A DNA stretch of 64,000 nucleotides from Symsagittifera roscoffensis (taxonomy: Eukaryota; Xenacoelomorpha; Acoela; Convolutidae), in assembly GCF_963678635.1 (NCBI RefSeq), contig NC_087068.1:8498027-8562026 (forward strand), given 5' to 3'. Of this stretch, positions 30,352 to 41,052 are shown piece by piece (positions within the stretch are counted from its first letter, which is position 1; every line of letters starts with the position of its first letter). The position numbers and the translations under genes were made by a program. The notes beneath the pieces were generated by a model. That model had not been told where the DNA came from, made no database searches, and was given only the letters and a program-made list of their open reading frames with translations.

Positions 30352-31011
30352 TTCAAGGGTCCAGGAGAAGGCCGCATAACTTTTCCACGCAATCATCCGC
30401 TTGTTCGACAAATGCTGCGACGACAACGCATGCGAGCTAGACTCGCAAGCTTACAGAAACAGAGAGCAAAAACGATTCTTCCAAGTACTTCAGGAACCCA
30501 AGAAGCAGGACCATCAAGTCAACCTGAAGTTGTCTCTGCTAGTGGATTGGAGTCTAAATTTGCCCAACTCGGGATTACAGGTGCAACTGACTCAGTCTTA
30601 GTCGGTGCCGATGTCAATCATCAAAATGAAAATATCAATCCAGTATCCTCTGAAACAGCCGGACCTTCTGAGTGTCAACTTCCGAGCAGAAGCATCGCGG
30701 CCGAATTACAGAAAGAGTTTGCCCAAATGGGAGTGGGAGGTGAAATTGGGTCAATTTTAGTTGGAGCGGAGGTTCATCCGGAAAATGAGTTCAACAATGG
30801 TGGATACGAAAGCGATGACAATAATGCGACTCTTCGAACACCTTTCAGTGGATCTGAAGATACTCTAAGAGCTCCATTGACTGGGTCCGATGACACCTTA
30901 GTTGGGGGATATGGTTTTGAAGCAGGAGGGGAGAGGGCGGAGGAGGGACATCACCAGCTGTCTTTTAGTGATGCACCCAATCAGGATCTGCTGGGATCTC
31001 CAGTACGAAGG
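30352..31011 (+). CDS. Exon 16, B exon of cassette 2
   Basis: 220 codons, phase 0 to 0, from TTTCAG to CGAAGG|GTTAGA. An Arg-rich start (GEGRITFPRNHPLVRQM) is followed by two repeats, SKFAQLGITGATDSVLVGAD and EFAQMGVGGEIGSILVGAEV. Then come NATLRTPFSGSEDTLRAPLT, GSDDTLVGGYG and GHHQLSFSDAPNQDLLGSP. It contains both halves of the split B exon of cassette 1 without the intron. Confidence 0.92.
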
Positions 31012-31392
31012 GTTAGAAATTATAAAACAGTTTAATGTTTGAGTTTAATTTCACAATCTACTCATACATTGAACATTAAAAATTAAGTAACAAACAGTTG
31101 TTTCTTTGAGAACAGAATGGAAAAGTGTTTTTCTTCGATTCAAACTCAAAAAATACCCAAACACTTATTGAAGCTCTTTTACTGAAGCATTTCAGTTATA
31201 ATCTTGAAAATTGAGCTTTAATATGGTAGATAGATTATCGTAAGCTTTTTCTGGCTCAAAGGCAGTTTTGTATACATGTGCACCAAATTAAAAATGACTC
31301 AATTAGACACACACGCTTTGACACACACAACTGACAAAAATTTTAGGGACTTTTAGGCTTATATTAATTGACTGTTTTTTTAATGCTTCTAG

Positions 31393-31654
31393 AGAGCTGG
31401 TCGTAGTGATCGTCGTCCTCTGATTCCAAAACCAAAAGCTAACGCCGAAACTCAGACTCCGAAGTTTGAGCCGCAAGGTTATCAAGAGCGTCTCGAGCAT
31501 GATGAGGAAATGAAACGATCGGGAAGAAAAGAGTTTCAATATATGAGGTTCGTAGATACGGATTTACAGGAGGATGACGATGCGTTCCTGGAGGATAGTT
31601 TTCTGCCAGCTGAACGATTCGATCAACCGGACGCGAACGCAGTACTAACAAGAG
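31393..31654 (+). CDS. Exon 17, C exon of cassette 3
   Basis: 262 nt, phase 0 to 1, from CTTCTAG to ACAAGAG|GTAAGG. Differs from exon 14 mainly at the start (RAGRSDRRPLIPKPKANAE) and GYQERL; the rest, including EDDDAFLEDSFLPAERF, is the same. The flanking intron is also similar to the cassette 2 intron (AACTTCAACTT-GAAATTGTTG before the A exon), so a genomic segment of about 2.4 kb was duplicated. Confidence 0.92.
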
Positions 31655-32139
31655 GTAAGGAATCTTGTAGGTCTAATTTTAATTGCGGTTTTTCATACTG
31701 AAAATCTACACCAGCATAAAATCAACTGACTGAAAAGCTGCTGTAGTTTTTACTTAAGAGACCTTTCAAGTCTATGAAATGATTTTTTTATAAGCAAAAA
31801 ATTACATTTTCGAAACAAGTCAAGGAAATTGAAAGTTTGTGAATGGAAAACTTGAAATAGTTGAAAAGTGTACGTAAGTTTTTCATGATTGATAATCGAT
31901 TTATTTCTCGATTTTATGTCCTTAGTATTTTCGGCCGAGCGACTTCTTTGTTAAATTCTTTGTTTCACTCGCGATGCTCTGGGATTTTTCTGCTTTATGG
32001 AAAATTGAGCTGTAATAATGAAAATGCTCTTTTTATAACTATCAATTTCTTTATTAAAAACGTTTCCCTTCAATTATACCCAGCTGTTTGGCCTACAACT
32101 TCAACTTTGAAATTGTTGTTTATACTTGCTGTGTTTAAG

Positions 32140-32339
32140 AACAAGTCATGAAACACAGGAAGAATCAGAGGGAAGAACAGCAGAGACTTGAAAAGCACTA
32201 CGGTGGGGGCAGAATTGGGGTAGCTGTATCTGGAGTCAGTGGATGTGAGACAGGGTTCTCGGATCGGGAGACTGGAGGGTCTCTGGATATGGCAAACTGG
32301 CTAGATGGTCACGGGGTGAAGGACGATGTCAGGCAGAAG
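32140..32339 (+). CDS. Exon 18, A exon of cassette 3
   Basis: 200 nt, phase 1 to 0. Nearly identical to exon 15; differences include VSGVSGCETG and MANWLDGHGVKDDV. Immediately after the donor the intron carries a 17-bp tandem duplication of ATTACGGGTGACTCATT. Confidence 0.9.
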
Positions 32340-32819
32340 GTACATTACGGGTGACTCATTATTACGGGTGACTCATTATTACACTGAGAATCCGTAATTT
32401 CGTCTGAAAACCTTAAGAAGTCCAATGATAATGAGTTTGGGAGTCTTCGAAAAAAGTCTTTGGTTGTTCCCCAAAAAAGTCAACTTAGGTTAATGCAGAA
32501 ATGCGACAGACGGTACTGTGAATTTTAAGAGTCTACAATCTGATTTGGGATTGTGAAGTATTTGTAATATATCAATTTCAGTTCTGATATATCATTTTCA
32601 TATTAATCGGATCCAAGCGTTCGTAGAGAGTATAATCACATTGAGTGCAAAAATATGGACATAGAAAACAGGTCAAATTGATTACAGAATTTTAAAAAAC
32701 ATTAACAATTTGTCACTTTTTTCTGAAGTGAGACTTGAATCAATGAATACCTTGAAGGGCGCAAAATTTCATAAAGAAAATGTAAAACAAAACTTCTTGA
32801 AAATCCCTCAATATTTCAG

Positions 32820-33449
32820 TTGAAAAATCCCGGAGAGGGACGCATAACTTTTCCACTCAATCATCCCTTTGTTCGTCGTCGACGACAACTTCAAATGCTC
32901 CGAGCTAGAATGGCGAATATACAGAAAAAAAAAGCCCAGACCTACCAAATACAGGGTAATCCAAGCACTTCAGGAACCCAAGAAGCAGGACCATCGAGTC
33001 AACCTGAACTTGTATCTGCGAGGGGATTGGAGTCTAAGTTTGCCCAACTCGGGATTACAGGTGAAACTGACTCAGTCTTAGTCGGTGTCGATGGCAATAA
33101 CCAAGATGAAAATATCAATCCAGTGTCCTCTGAAACAGCCGGACCTTCTGGGAGTCAACTTCCGAGCAGAAGTATCGCGGTCAGATTACAGAAGGAGTTT
33201 GCCCAAATGGGAGTCGGAGGTGAAATTGGGTCAATTTTAGTTGGAGCGGAGGTTCATCAGGAAAATGAGTTCGAGAATGACGGTTACGAGAGCGATGAGA
33301 ATGATGCGACTCTCCGAGCACCTATAAGTGGATCTGAAGATACTCTGGTTGCATCAAGTGACGTGGCTTCTGGACAAGTCGGACATCATGAGATGTCGTT
33401 CACCGAGCCGGAGACGCGGGAAGCAGAAAGCGGAAATCCAGGACATGGG
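32820..33449 (+). CDS. Exon 19, B exon of cassette 3
   Basis: 210 codons, phase 0 to 0, from TTTCAG to CATGGG|GTGAGA. Arg-rich start (NPGEGRITFPLNHPFVRRRR), the SKFAQLGITGETDSVLVGVD and EFAQMGVGGEIGSILVGAEV repeats, DATLRAPISGSEDTLVASS, then GHHEMSFTEPETREAESG. The 3' part differs from the cassette 2 exon after DTLV, which may mark its role as the last cassette. Confidence 0.9.
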
Positions 33450-35651
33450 GTGAGAAAATATTGATTTTCCATAATGATTATTAAAATATCATTGGTAAAT
33501 CGTCTTGATTTAATATATTTTGGTTTAATTCATGAACGCAACGAACTATAATTTAGTCGTTTTTACAAATTTTTACAAAATAAAAAATGAGTTTATCCGG
33601 TTTCTTTTTTTTTGAAGTTGTGTCGTTTCTTGTTCTTGGTGTGAGGAGATACTACCAGACAAAGGCGTACAATTTAGTCAAATTCTGTTACATTAGTCAA
33701 TTAGGCGTTTTCGAGAGAATTTTTATTCGAATAAGGAATAGAAAACAATAAAAACTACCAAAAACACAAAAAAAACTAAAATTGCAGTTTTTTGCGATTT
33801 CTTTGAAGTTTTTTGAAAAGTTTTATTCCCAAGAAACCGCTTTTTTGGTTTAAGACTAAGTGTTCATGGTTTGAGCGAAAGGATTCAACTAACTTCCAAT
33901 TATAAGCCTGCTTGCTCTCTTTATTCGCTCGATATTAGAGTACCAAAAGTAAAAATGTTTTGGAAATTCTTATATTGCTTGAATCATGACTCAAGGGCTC
34001 ACACATGATCTTGGAGGATAGCACAGCATGTTCCGACCAACATTATAAAAACTACAAAAAAGATTTTTCCTTTTTTGAAAATAGTGTTTTTTTTGTGTGG
34101 AGTGAGATGAAAAGATCTGAACGAGAGCCTACAATTTAGGCATACTCTACAGTCATAGTTCATATAGCATATTGGACAAACGTTTTTTTTTTCGAAAAAT
34201 GACTAGAGAAAAGCTTAAACAATACGACTGGAAGGGCTCTAATATGATATGAAACTGGACAAATTCCGATTATTGTTTGTGGTACATGACATTGTGTGGA
34301 AAACAAGATAAAAAACTAAAACACAACCGATAAAAAGTTTCTCTCCATTTCAATGGTGGGGGTGGAAACAAATTACTAAAACAAACCTGAAGACAAAAGT
34401 TCCTCTCCATTGTCAATTGTCGGAATAAAAACAGATTGTAAGTATATATTTTTTTCGAATTTAACTTTTTTAAAATGGACGAGCATAAAGCCTAGGGGCG
34501 ATTTGGAGCTTTGTTTTTTTTTCTGATAGATTGATTCGATTAGTGTAATTTTCACCACGTAAAGTTTTCTCAGTAACATTATAATGGAAAAAAAATGCTT
34601 CATCTTAATTCGCTAAAAGAAAAATTGATTCTGTCGCATTTGCAAATCCTCCTATAACCCTGAAATGGTAACTAAGCACTCAATTCGATAAAAAATTATT
34701 TAGCATAGTGGTAAGGCGTTCACTTAGAGATCGTCGGATTGTGTAACCTATTTCCTGTATGTCTATGATATGACCTCTCATTTGACTTCTAGCTTCAGGA
34801 ACACCACAGCTTGACTAACTACGGTTGTAATAGCAATATCTTGTAAAAACGGCCTTGAGTCGCAAAAAATGAGCTTCGCTCAACAAAATAACTCAATATG
34901 AGGAAATAATAGAAATTAATTATGCTTAGACAGGTTTGATAGATTTTCATAGATCCTCTGCGAATTGCAGAAGCCACAATTTTTATTATTAATTACTCAA
35001 AGCAAGCTTCTGTTGGATAACACCGGCCCGAAGGCCATAATTATTCTCAGTATCTAGTCGCGTGATCAATGAAAATTTTGAAGCCTTCGCTACAGCTCAA
35101 CTTCATTTTTAGCATCCAAATACAACTTTTCTACGAAAGTTTTTGAAACTTTTAAAAAAACTTGGACTGGTTCTCGACTAAAAAACTAGGTCATAAGTTT
35201 TTGATGTGCTAACTAAAATTTTAAGTGGGTTCTTCTTTCTTTTGTTTTTGTGCAAGCCTGAAGATAGCAGCTCAATTTGACGATTTATATTTAGAACTGA
35301 AAAAGTAAAGAGTGTCAGTCTATTTCTCCCAAATGAGAAAAACGTTCAAACTGTGACATTCATCAAAATAAATTTAGAAACAAAATTGGAAAGAATAGAT
35401 GACAGACATGCATATCCTAAGAGAATCTAGCCTTGGCGTGTTCACTACCAGTGAATAACAATCAACTAAGAAAAAAATAAAATAACAACTTCATCTATCT
35501 AAACATTTTTTCTCTTGCAAAACGTTAAGTGCAGTACAGTACTTTATTATGACATTCATTAAAAAAATTAAGAAAACTTTGAAGCCTTCGCAATGACAAT
35601 AATATTGAGGTCAAAAATTTGCGACTTATTTTGTGAGACTTATATATTTAG
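33450..35651. other. Intron with dispersed repeat and tRNA-like patch
   Basis: 33600-34450 matches, in pieces, 37.85-38.46 kb and (inverted) 45.2-45.4 kb: shared runs include GTGTGGAAAACAAGATAAAA, ACTAAAACACAACCGATAAA and TCTCTCCAT followed by a GTCGGAAC-like end. At 34699-34750 a tRNA-like head (TAGCATAGTGGTAAGGCG) with a weak B-box-like GGATTGTG suggests a SINE fragment. No exon is visible here. Confidence 0.45.
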
Positions 35652-36293
35652 GGTGGACATTACGACTATTACGGCCATAATGACGGTCTCTACTGGCCCG
35701 GCTATTATGACAATTTCGATCACCATGACACATACTATGGAAACTACCCCGACCATGACGACTTATACTGGCTAGGACTCTATGACCATCATGACCCTCA
35801 CAACAAACCCCATCATGGAAACTATTATGATCATCATTACGATCAGCATTTGTATTGGCCTGGTTTGTATAGTCATCATGATTCTCCGTATCAGTCATAT
35901 TACGGATGCTATTCGGACATACCCTGCAGCTATACAGACTGCGATTACGGCCAGAATTCCGACACTAAACAAAAAGCTTCTGACAAAAAAGAGGGTTCCG
36001 ACAACAAGCAACAGAGTTCCGACAACAACCAACAGGGTTCCGACAACAAGCAACAGGGTTCCGATAAGAAGCCAAAAGGTTCCGATAATAAGAAACAGGG
36101 TTCCGACAACGTCAAAATGGGTGCCGAAAAGGCAAAACAAGTTCCAAAGGAGGGATCATATTATGGTTACTGCTCCGATGTTTACAGCGACTGTCCAACC
36201 GAAAATTACAGTGAGCAATGTCCCGACTACTATGAATCATGCGATGGGTACTACTATGGCGCTAACAGGAATGGCAGTAAAACTTCTGAATGA
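35652..36293 (+). CDS. Exon 20, terminal His/Tyr/Asp-rich and Cys tail
   Basis: 213 codons plus TGA, starting after ATATATTTAG in phase 0, which fits exon 19. Three parts: residues 1-90 rich in Tyr, His, Asp and Asn with repeats such as LYWPGYYDNFDHHD, LYWLGLYDHHD and LYWPGLYSHHD; about 105-155 with six to seven GSDNKQQ-type heptads; and a Tyr/Cys-rich end (SYYGYCSDVYSDC). Ten or so cysteines cluster only around the heptads and at the end. The His/Asp content could bind metal, and the Tyr/Cys could crosslink; both are inference. It is unlike the rest of the protein, so it might be the last exon of a separate gene whose first exon I cannot see. Confidence 0.75.
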   Translation, partial: GGHYDYYGHNDGLYWPGYYDNFDHHDTYYGNYPDHDDLYWLGLYDHHDPHNKPHHGNYYDHHYDQHLYWPGLYSHHDSPYQSYYGCYSDIPCSYTDCDYGQNSDTKQKASDKKEGSDNKQQSSDNNQQGSDNKQQGSDKKPKGSDNKKQGSDNVKMGAEKAKQVPKEGSYYGYCSDVYSDCPTENYSEQCPDYYESCDGYYYGANRNGSKTSE

Positions 36294-36361
36294 TGGACCA
36301 ATATTTAGATCAATTTAGTCTGTGAGATAAGCTGTTCCAAAAATTTTGAGAATATAGCCGC

Positions 36362-36367
36362 AATAAA
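36362..36367 (+). terminator. Polyadenylation signal AATAAA
   Basis: Canonical AATAAA 69 bases after the stop of exon 20, in AT-rich 3' sequence. It supports the stop at 36293 as the gene end. Confidence 0.65.
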
Positions 36368-36384
36368 AGAACTAATTTAGGTAG

Positions 36385-38942
36385 CGTTGCATAAAAGATA
36401 TAGTTTAAAAAGCTCAGCAAAATAGTAGAAACAGAAAAAATATCACCACAGATTAAAATGGAGCAAAAAGTTGCGTTAAACTTTTGGTTCTTCAACTCTA
36501 ACGATTAATTGATCGCTCCTCTATTAGGAGTAAATTGTGAAACTCTGAACTGAAATTTGCCGCTCTCGTGGCTTTCTCGTAGAGTAATTTTGGAAAAGAT
36601 GCACCGTCTTTTTGTCACGCTATCTTATTTTCGGTCGGATAGGTTCGTGCAACTTCTTGGTCTAATACCAATCCTAATCTTACTCTTTTATCTCCTAGTC
36701 TCAATAGATCTAAAGTATACTGGTATTATTGCGAGGCTTAGAATCTAGAAATAGAACTTGGGAAGAGCAACTTTTTGCTAAGTTAAATTTATTATTTTCT
36801 GGCGTTTATTTCCTGTTTTTTTTCCATGGTTCATTTGACAATCTAAATTTTCGTTGTTTTTTTATTGGGACACACTGGAAAAAAAATGCTGTTATACTTA
36901 AATACTCGCTCGCTAAAAGCTTGTTTTTTTGTTTTGAATTGTTAAACTAGTCATTTTTATAAATTGACCTCAAAAACGGATCGAAAACTATGACAGTTTT
37001 TTAAGAACTAAGTTGTATCAATTGGAAGTTTTTGATACCTAGGACCGGATATTGAAAACATATTTTGCCTGTAGTGACTATTCGTAAGATTATGAGATTT
37101 TGAAGTTTGCCAATTCAGTCATTTTTGGAAAATTGAGGGAATCAAGATTTTTTTTTGGAATGTAGCATTTTCTATGTTGAATTAAGACAAGCTTATCAAT
37201 CCAAATACTGCGTTTACAGCCGCAAACTAAACACAATCAAGCTATACAATTTAAAGGTGGATTTTCAGCAAACCGCTATATGAAAACCGCTATATCTACA
37301 AACTACAGCACCTTGAAGCCAAAACTAAATCAAAATAAATTCTCCCCACTTTTTTTGAAAGTCGGAACAGTTTAGTAAATATTGCAAGAAAACAGAGACA
37401 ATCTGTTGTTCTTTTTCGCAATAAAACAAAAAAATTTGTCTCGTTGTAAGGTCTTAGAAAAATATGATTTTTGTTATCTATTTGAAGCACAGAATTAAAG
37501 TTTTTTTTTGATTTCCGGGTATTGCCATAGATATTAGCCTTGAACGATTACTAAAGTGTTTTTGGAATTTTGAGAGTTGCCATCATATTTTGGCTAATAC
37601 ATTTTTTTTGTATTTTTAACGCTCATAACTACGTTGACACCTAACTCCATAAAAAATCGAGCAGTTGTTAAAGACTGATGGCAACATACCCAAATCTTAT
37701 TAACGTTTAATTCGATGCTTCCAATAGATAACAATAGATAACAAAAGATAACAATTATTGAAAGAAGTTAAAAGTGACTTTTAACTTCTTTCAATAATTT
37801 TCCAACAAGCCAAAAATTGTTACTGTAAAGCCACATAAAAGCAGTGTTTCAGTCTACTTTAAACTGAGAAAAACAATCAGAGTTCAAAACGGAGATAGCC
37901 GATTATTGTACCAAAAGCACAAAATGTTACGACCATAGTCGGAAAAAAATACAAAGGTTTTTTTTAAATTAATGTTGTTTTTCTCTGAAGTGTGATAGTA
38001 AGATGAGAACAAAAATTGAAAATAGGTATATTCGACGCTCATTTTCAGTTTGGCCTATTGAAAAACAGCTTCTGAAGAACAATGACTAGAGAAACAAAAA
38101 AATGTAAAACAAATTTTCCATTTTTGTTGCAGATTTTTTTGAACTCTCAAAAAAGCTATAAAAATTCAAAAAAACTTTACTTGAGTTAAACTAAATTTTT
38201 ACGGCTCAAATAAGCTTAAAATTAGATCAAAGCTCAAAAGTTTTTAACCGTTTTTTTCGACAAAGTATGAGCAAAGTTTCGACAAAGTACGAGTGAAAGG
38301 GTTTTAATATGTTACTTAGCTCAACCTATTTTGATGATTATTTGGGTCAACTAATTTTGCGTGGACAAAAAAAAGTAAAAAAACTAAAATACACCCGATT
38401 TCAAAGTTCCTCCATATTTTTGATTGGTCGGAACAATGATTTATTTGTTTTCATTAAGTATTTGGTGTAGATAGATAGTTTTTATTCCTTAATAACTTGC
38501 ATTTCTTGAGGAGTAACTCTTCTGGACTGCCATTTCACATGTTACAATGAAAAGTTAGTGTCAAGGCTTGTTATTTGTGCAGAGCTTGTAAGCCTTATTG
38601 GATTGACGTGAATATACTTGTTAACACATTTTTTGGGAATCGGAAGAAGAAGTTATTTTGTTTACGCTCATGGTATGTTTTTGTGGTTTAATTTGCGTTT
38701 TTTAAAAACTTTTTTCAAATTCATTTGGTAAATGCATTACAAATTACGTTCTTTACTTGAAACAGGCGCAAAAAATGAAAAACTTTGTTTCAAAAATAAA
38801 TTTTTGGTTTCTCGGTATTTTTGTCTAATTTGAACCAAATATTTGAACCCCATATAAAGTTTCATCCGTTTTTGAGTTAGAATTTATCCAACCTCCATTT
38901 GCTCTATTAGCAAGTTTTCAGACTTCTAAAAAAATTGGTTTC
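36385..38942. other. Intergenic, dispersed repeats
   Basis: AT-rich. 37.0-37.15 kb resembles 28.0-28.25 kb (GGACCGGAT-x-GAAA, ATATTTT-ACCTGT-GTGA, GTAAG-TTA); 37.85-38.46 kb resembles 33.6-34.45 kb. A perfect palindrome lies at 37753. No gene recognised; the open frames at 36557 and 36729 (plus) and 37296 (minus) have no support. Confidence 0.45.
37753..37799. repeat. Perfect 47-bp palindrome
   Basis: Two 23-base arms, AATTATTGAAAGAAGTTAAA-AGT and its exact reverse complement, are separated by a single G. It is preceded by three to four copies of AGATAACA (37726-37752). Confidence 0.97.
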
Positions 38943-41049
38943 AACTTCAAAGCTAAAATTAGATTTGCGACTACAATAATGATGGGAAAATTTTCGCCAT
39001 TGATAGTTTGGTAATTTGGTGTTGTAAATGAAAGACAAATTTAAAGATGGTTTGGACATGATTTATCTGTTCAAGCCTCCTTTAATGAAATGTTTGGAGA
39101 AAATGCAAACAGTGTGAATTTACACTGCTAAAAGACGGACAGATACCATTTTTTCTGATTCAACTCAATAGCTAAAACAATGGAAAATGGCACTTATACA
39201 TTTCTTCGCAAACAAATACTCTTTACCAACTTTTTCTTTCTCGTGGCTTCACGTTCGTTTATAATTTTTGTTCCTAGAATGCTCCATATAAGATCAAGTC
39301 GGTTTCCTTTTCAGTCGATAAAATGCGTCTCAACAAAATCTCGTACGGGGGTAACATATTAAATCTCTTTGAGCCTTGAGCCAGCTTTCAAAAAAAATTC
39401 AAAATTGCTGTCTGTGTCGAGAAAACTTGGTCTGAATTTTTTCAGACTAAACTTTGTAGCTAGTAAATGGCAAAACTTTGATCAAAAAGTGACCTCCAAA
39501 ATAACAAAATTACGGTTTAGAAACAACTCCAATGACTATTTAAAAAGTACAGTTAAAAAAGATCTTCTAACTAAGCAAGATTATAACAATAGATTTTGCA
39601 CGTTTTAATCAAAATTTAGTTCATAATTTGGATGTTTAGGCGTTTTTCTGTCAAAGATTCCAAATAATGATGAAAAATTGAAATTCATGAGCACCAGAGA
39701 TACTTGAAAATCTAGAAGTAAAAAATATAGTTGATTTTCTAGTCAGAAAATGCTTTGAAAAAGCTTCAAACTCAGCCAAAACAGTTGGAATTCTAAGGCT
39801 TTTGGAACACATTGATTGCAAAAAAAGAACAGAGAAAAAAGCAACAAAAATAGGAAAACATTAACAGAAATAAGAGGAACCAAAAAACATTGGCTGAATT
39901 TTTTTTTTTTAATTTTCAATTTCGAGTTTCAGAGAAAGAAATATCTGGTTAGAGAACTTTGACTTTCAAGAACTGATCATGATTCGCAATTTTCTTGTTA
40001 AAAGTAACGCGCTTCAGGAATATCGAACCCAATTGGATTTTCCAGTCCAATGAAGCCAATTGGTAACTTTTTTTATTATGAAAGTCTAGTTTTCAGTCTT
40101 CTTTTGAAGCTAAAACTGATCGATCACGCTCTTTCGCGTAAAATTCGCTTCCGTAATTGCAGAGCGCAATTTTCCTACAATTTAGCTAATGATTTTAAAT
40201 TGAGTTCAAGACGTGCATTTATAAGTATGTTATAATTCTGTAGTTATTAGAGCATTTGAACACGTTTTCCTGAGAAAAAAATCGTCACGACCTATCATGG
40301 GAAACCGACTTCGTTCTCATACACTAAAAAATCTATTTAGAAAAATATTTCGAAAAAAATAGACGGCCTCAAAAATCTGGACTTCAAGAGCTATGTATGA
40401 TCGACACTTTTATATTTTACTAGCAAAATTTGAGAAAACTGCTAAGCCATTACATGATTTTTTTTCAGCTGAGAAATCTAAGCACTAAAACCCACAAAGC
40501 TGGAACTCGATGTTTTTTTTGAGATTTCAACATTTGCTGTTCGATAGTGGAGTTCTCCATGCTTTTAAACAAAGACATGAAATGAAAACTCATAGCCAAC
40601 AAAAAAATCGAACTTCAATGAAAATAATACATTCCCTTAAAGCTCTTTGCAATAAATAAATTTTATGATCTGCAACTTTTTCATGCAAGTAACCCTATTT
40701 GAGAAAACTGGATGAACAGGTAAATTTTATTATCTGCTGGCAAATTTGAAATTAAAAATGAAGTCGATCATGTTTTTTGTGAGTTCTACACTTTTCCGGT
40801 TCGTGGATTTTTCCTTGACAACGAACGAAATAAAAGAGATATTGTCATTTACAACTTAAAATTGACTCAAATTAGTAAAACGACTCGATAAAAGAAACGG
40901 GGCATTGCAGGCTGTGGAATCTTCAGCTCCTTTGCCTTAAACTACTTTCACGCATATTAAATTCTTAGATACCATGCATAAAAAAGCGGAAAATATAGCT
41001 CATCTGCTGTGCAATTAAACCAATTTTTTTGTTTAACTCAAGCATTGCT
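38943..41049. repeat. 2.1-kb tandem duplication, copy 1
   Basis: This segment is repeated at 41053-43158 in direct orientation, offset 2,110 bp at the start. Differences I found are one-base changes in homopolymers (near 39560, 39900 and 40460) and one A/G substitution (ATATAGCTC near 40999 versus ATGTAGCTC near 43105). Open frames of 60-79 codons inside both copies are AT-driven and end differently because of the homopolymer change, so I do not call a gene. Confidence 0.95.
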
Positions 41050-41052
41050 ACA

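Larger units (their letters stand above)
2162..36293 (+). other. Gene model: 20-exon tandem-cassette low-complexity protein (5' partial)
   Basis: I joined 20 exons by acceptor and donor sites and by phase. Their summed length minus one leading base is 5,916 nt, giving 1,971 codons plus a stop with no in-frame stop at any junction. Seen: highly charged low-complexity segments, three repeated C-A-B exon cassettes, two D exons, recurring DDTLVG/DTLRAP-type motifs, and a distinct His/Tyr/Asp and Cys tail. Not seen: a known enzymatic motif, a membrane segment or the start codon. Inferred: a single gene grown by tandem duplication of phase-symmetric exon blocks, encoding a largely disordered, possibly structural or scaffold protein. 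The last exon could belong to a separate gene, because cassette 3 is followed directly by it without another C exon. Family unknown. Confidence 0.75.

Noticed and set aside
34699-34750. tRNA gene
   Set aside because: A-box-like head only; no convincing B box or cloverleaf.
35782-36318. Overlapping 178-codon frame in exon 20
   Set aside because: It is the alternative frame of the His/Tyr/Asp repeat region. The chosen frame runs from the acceptor in correct phase, has the regular heptads and ends before AATAAA.
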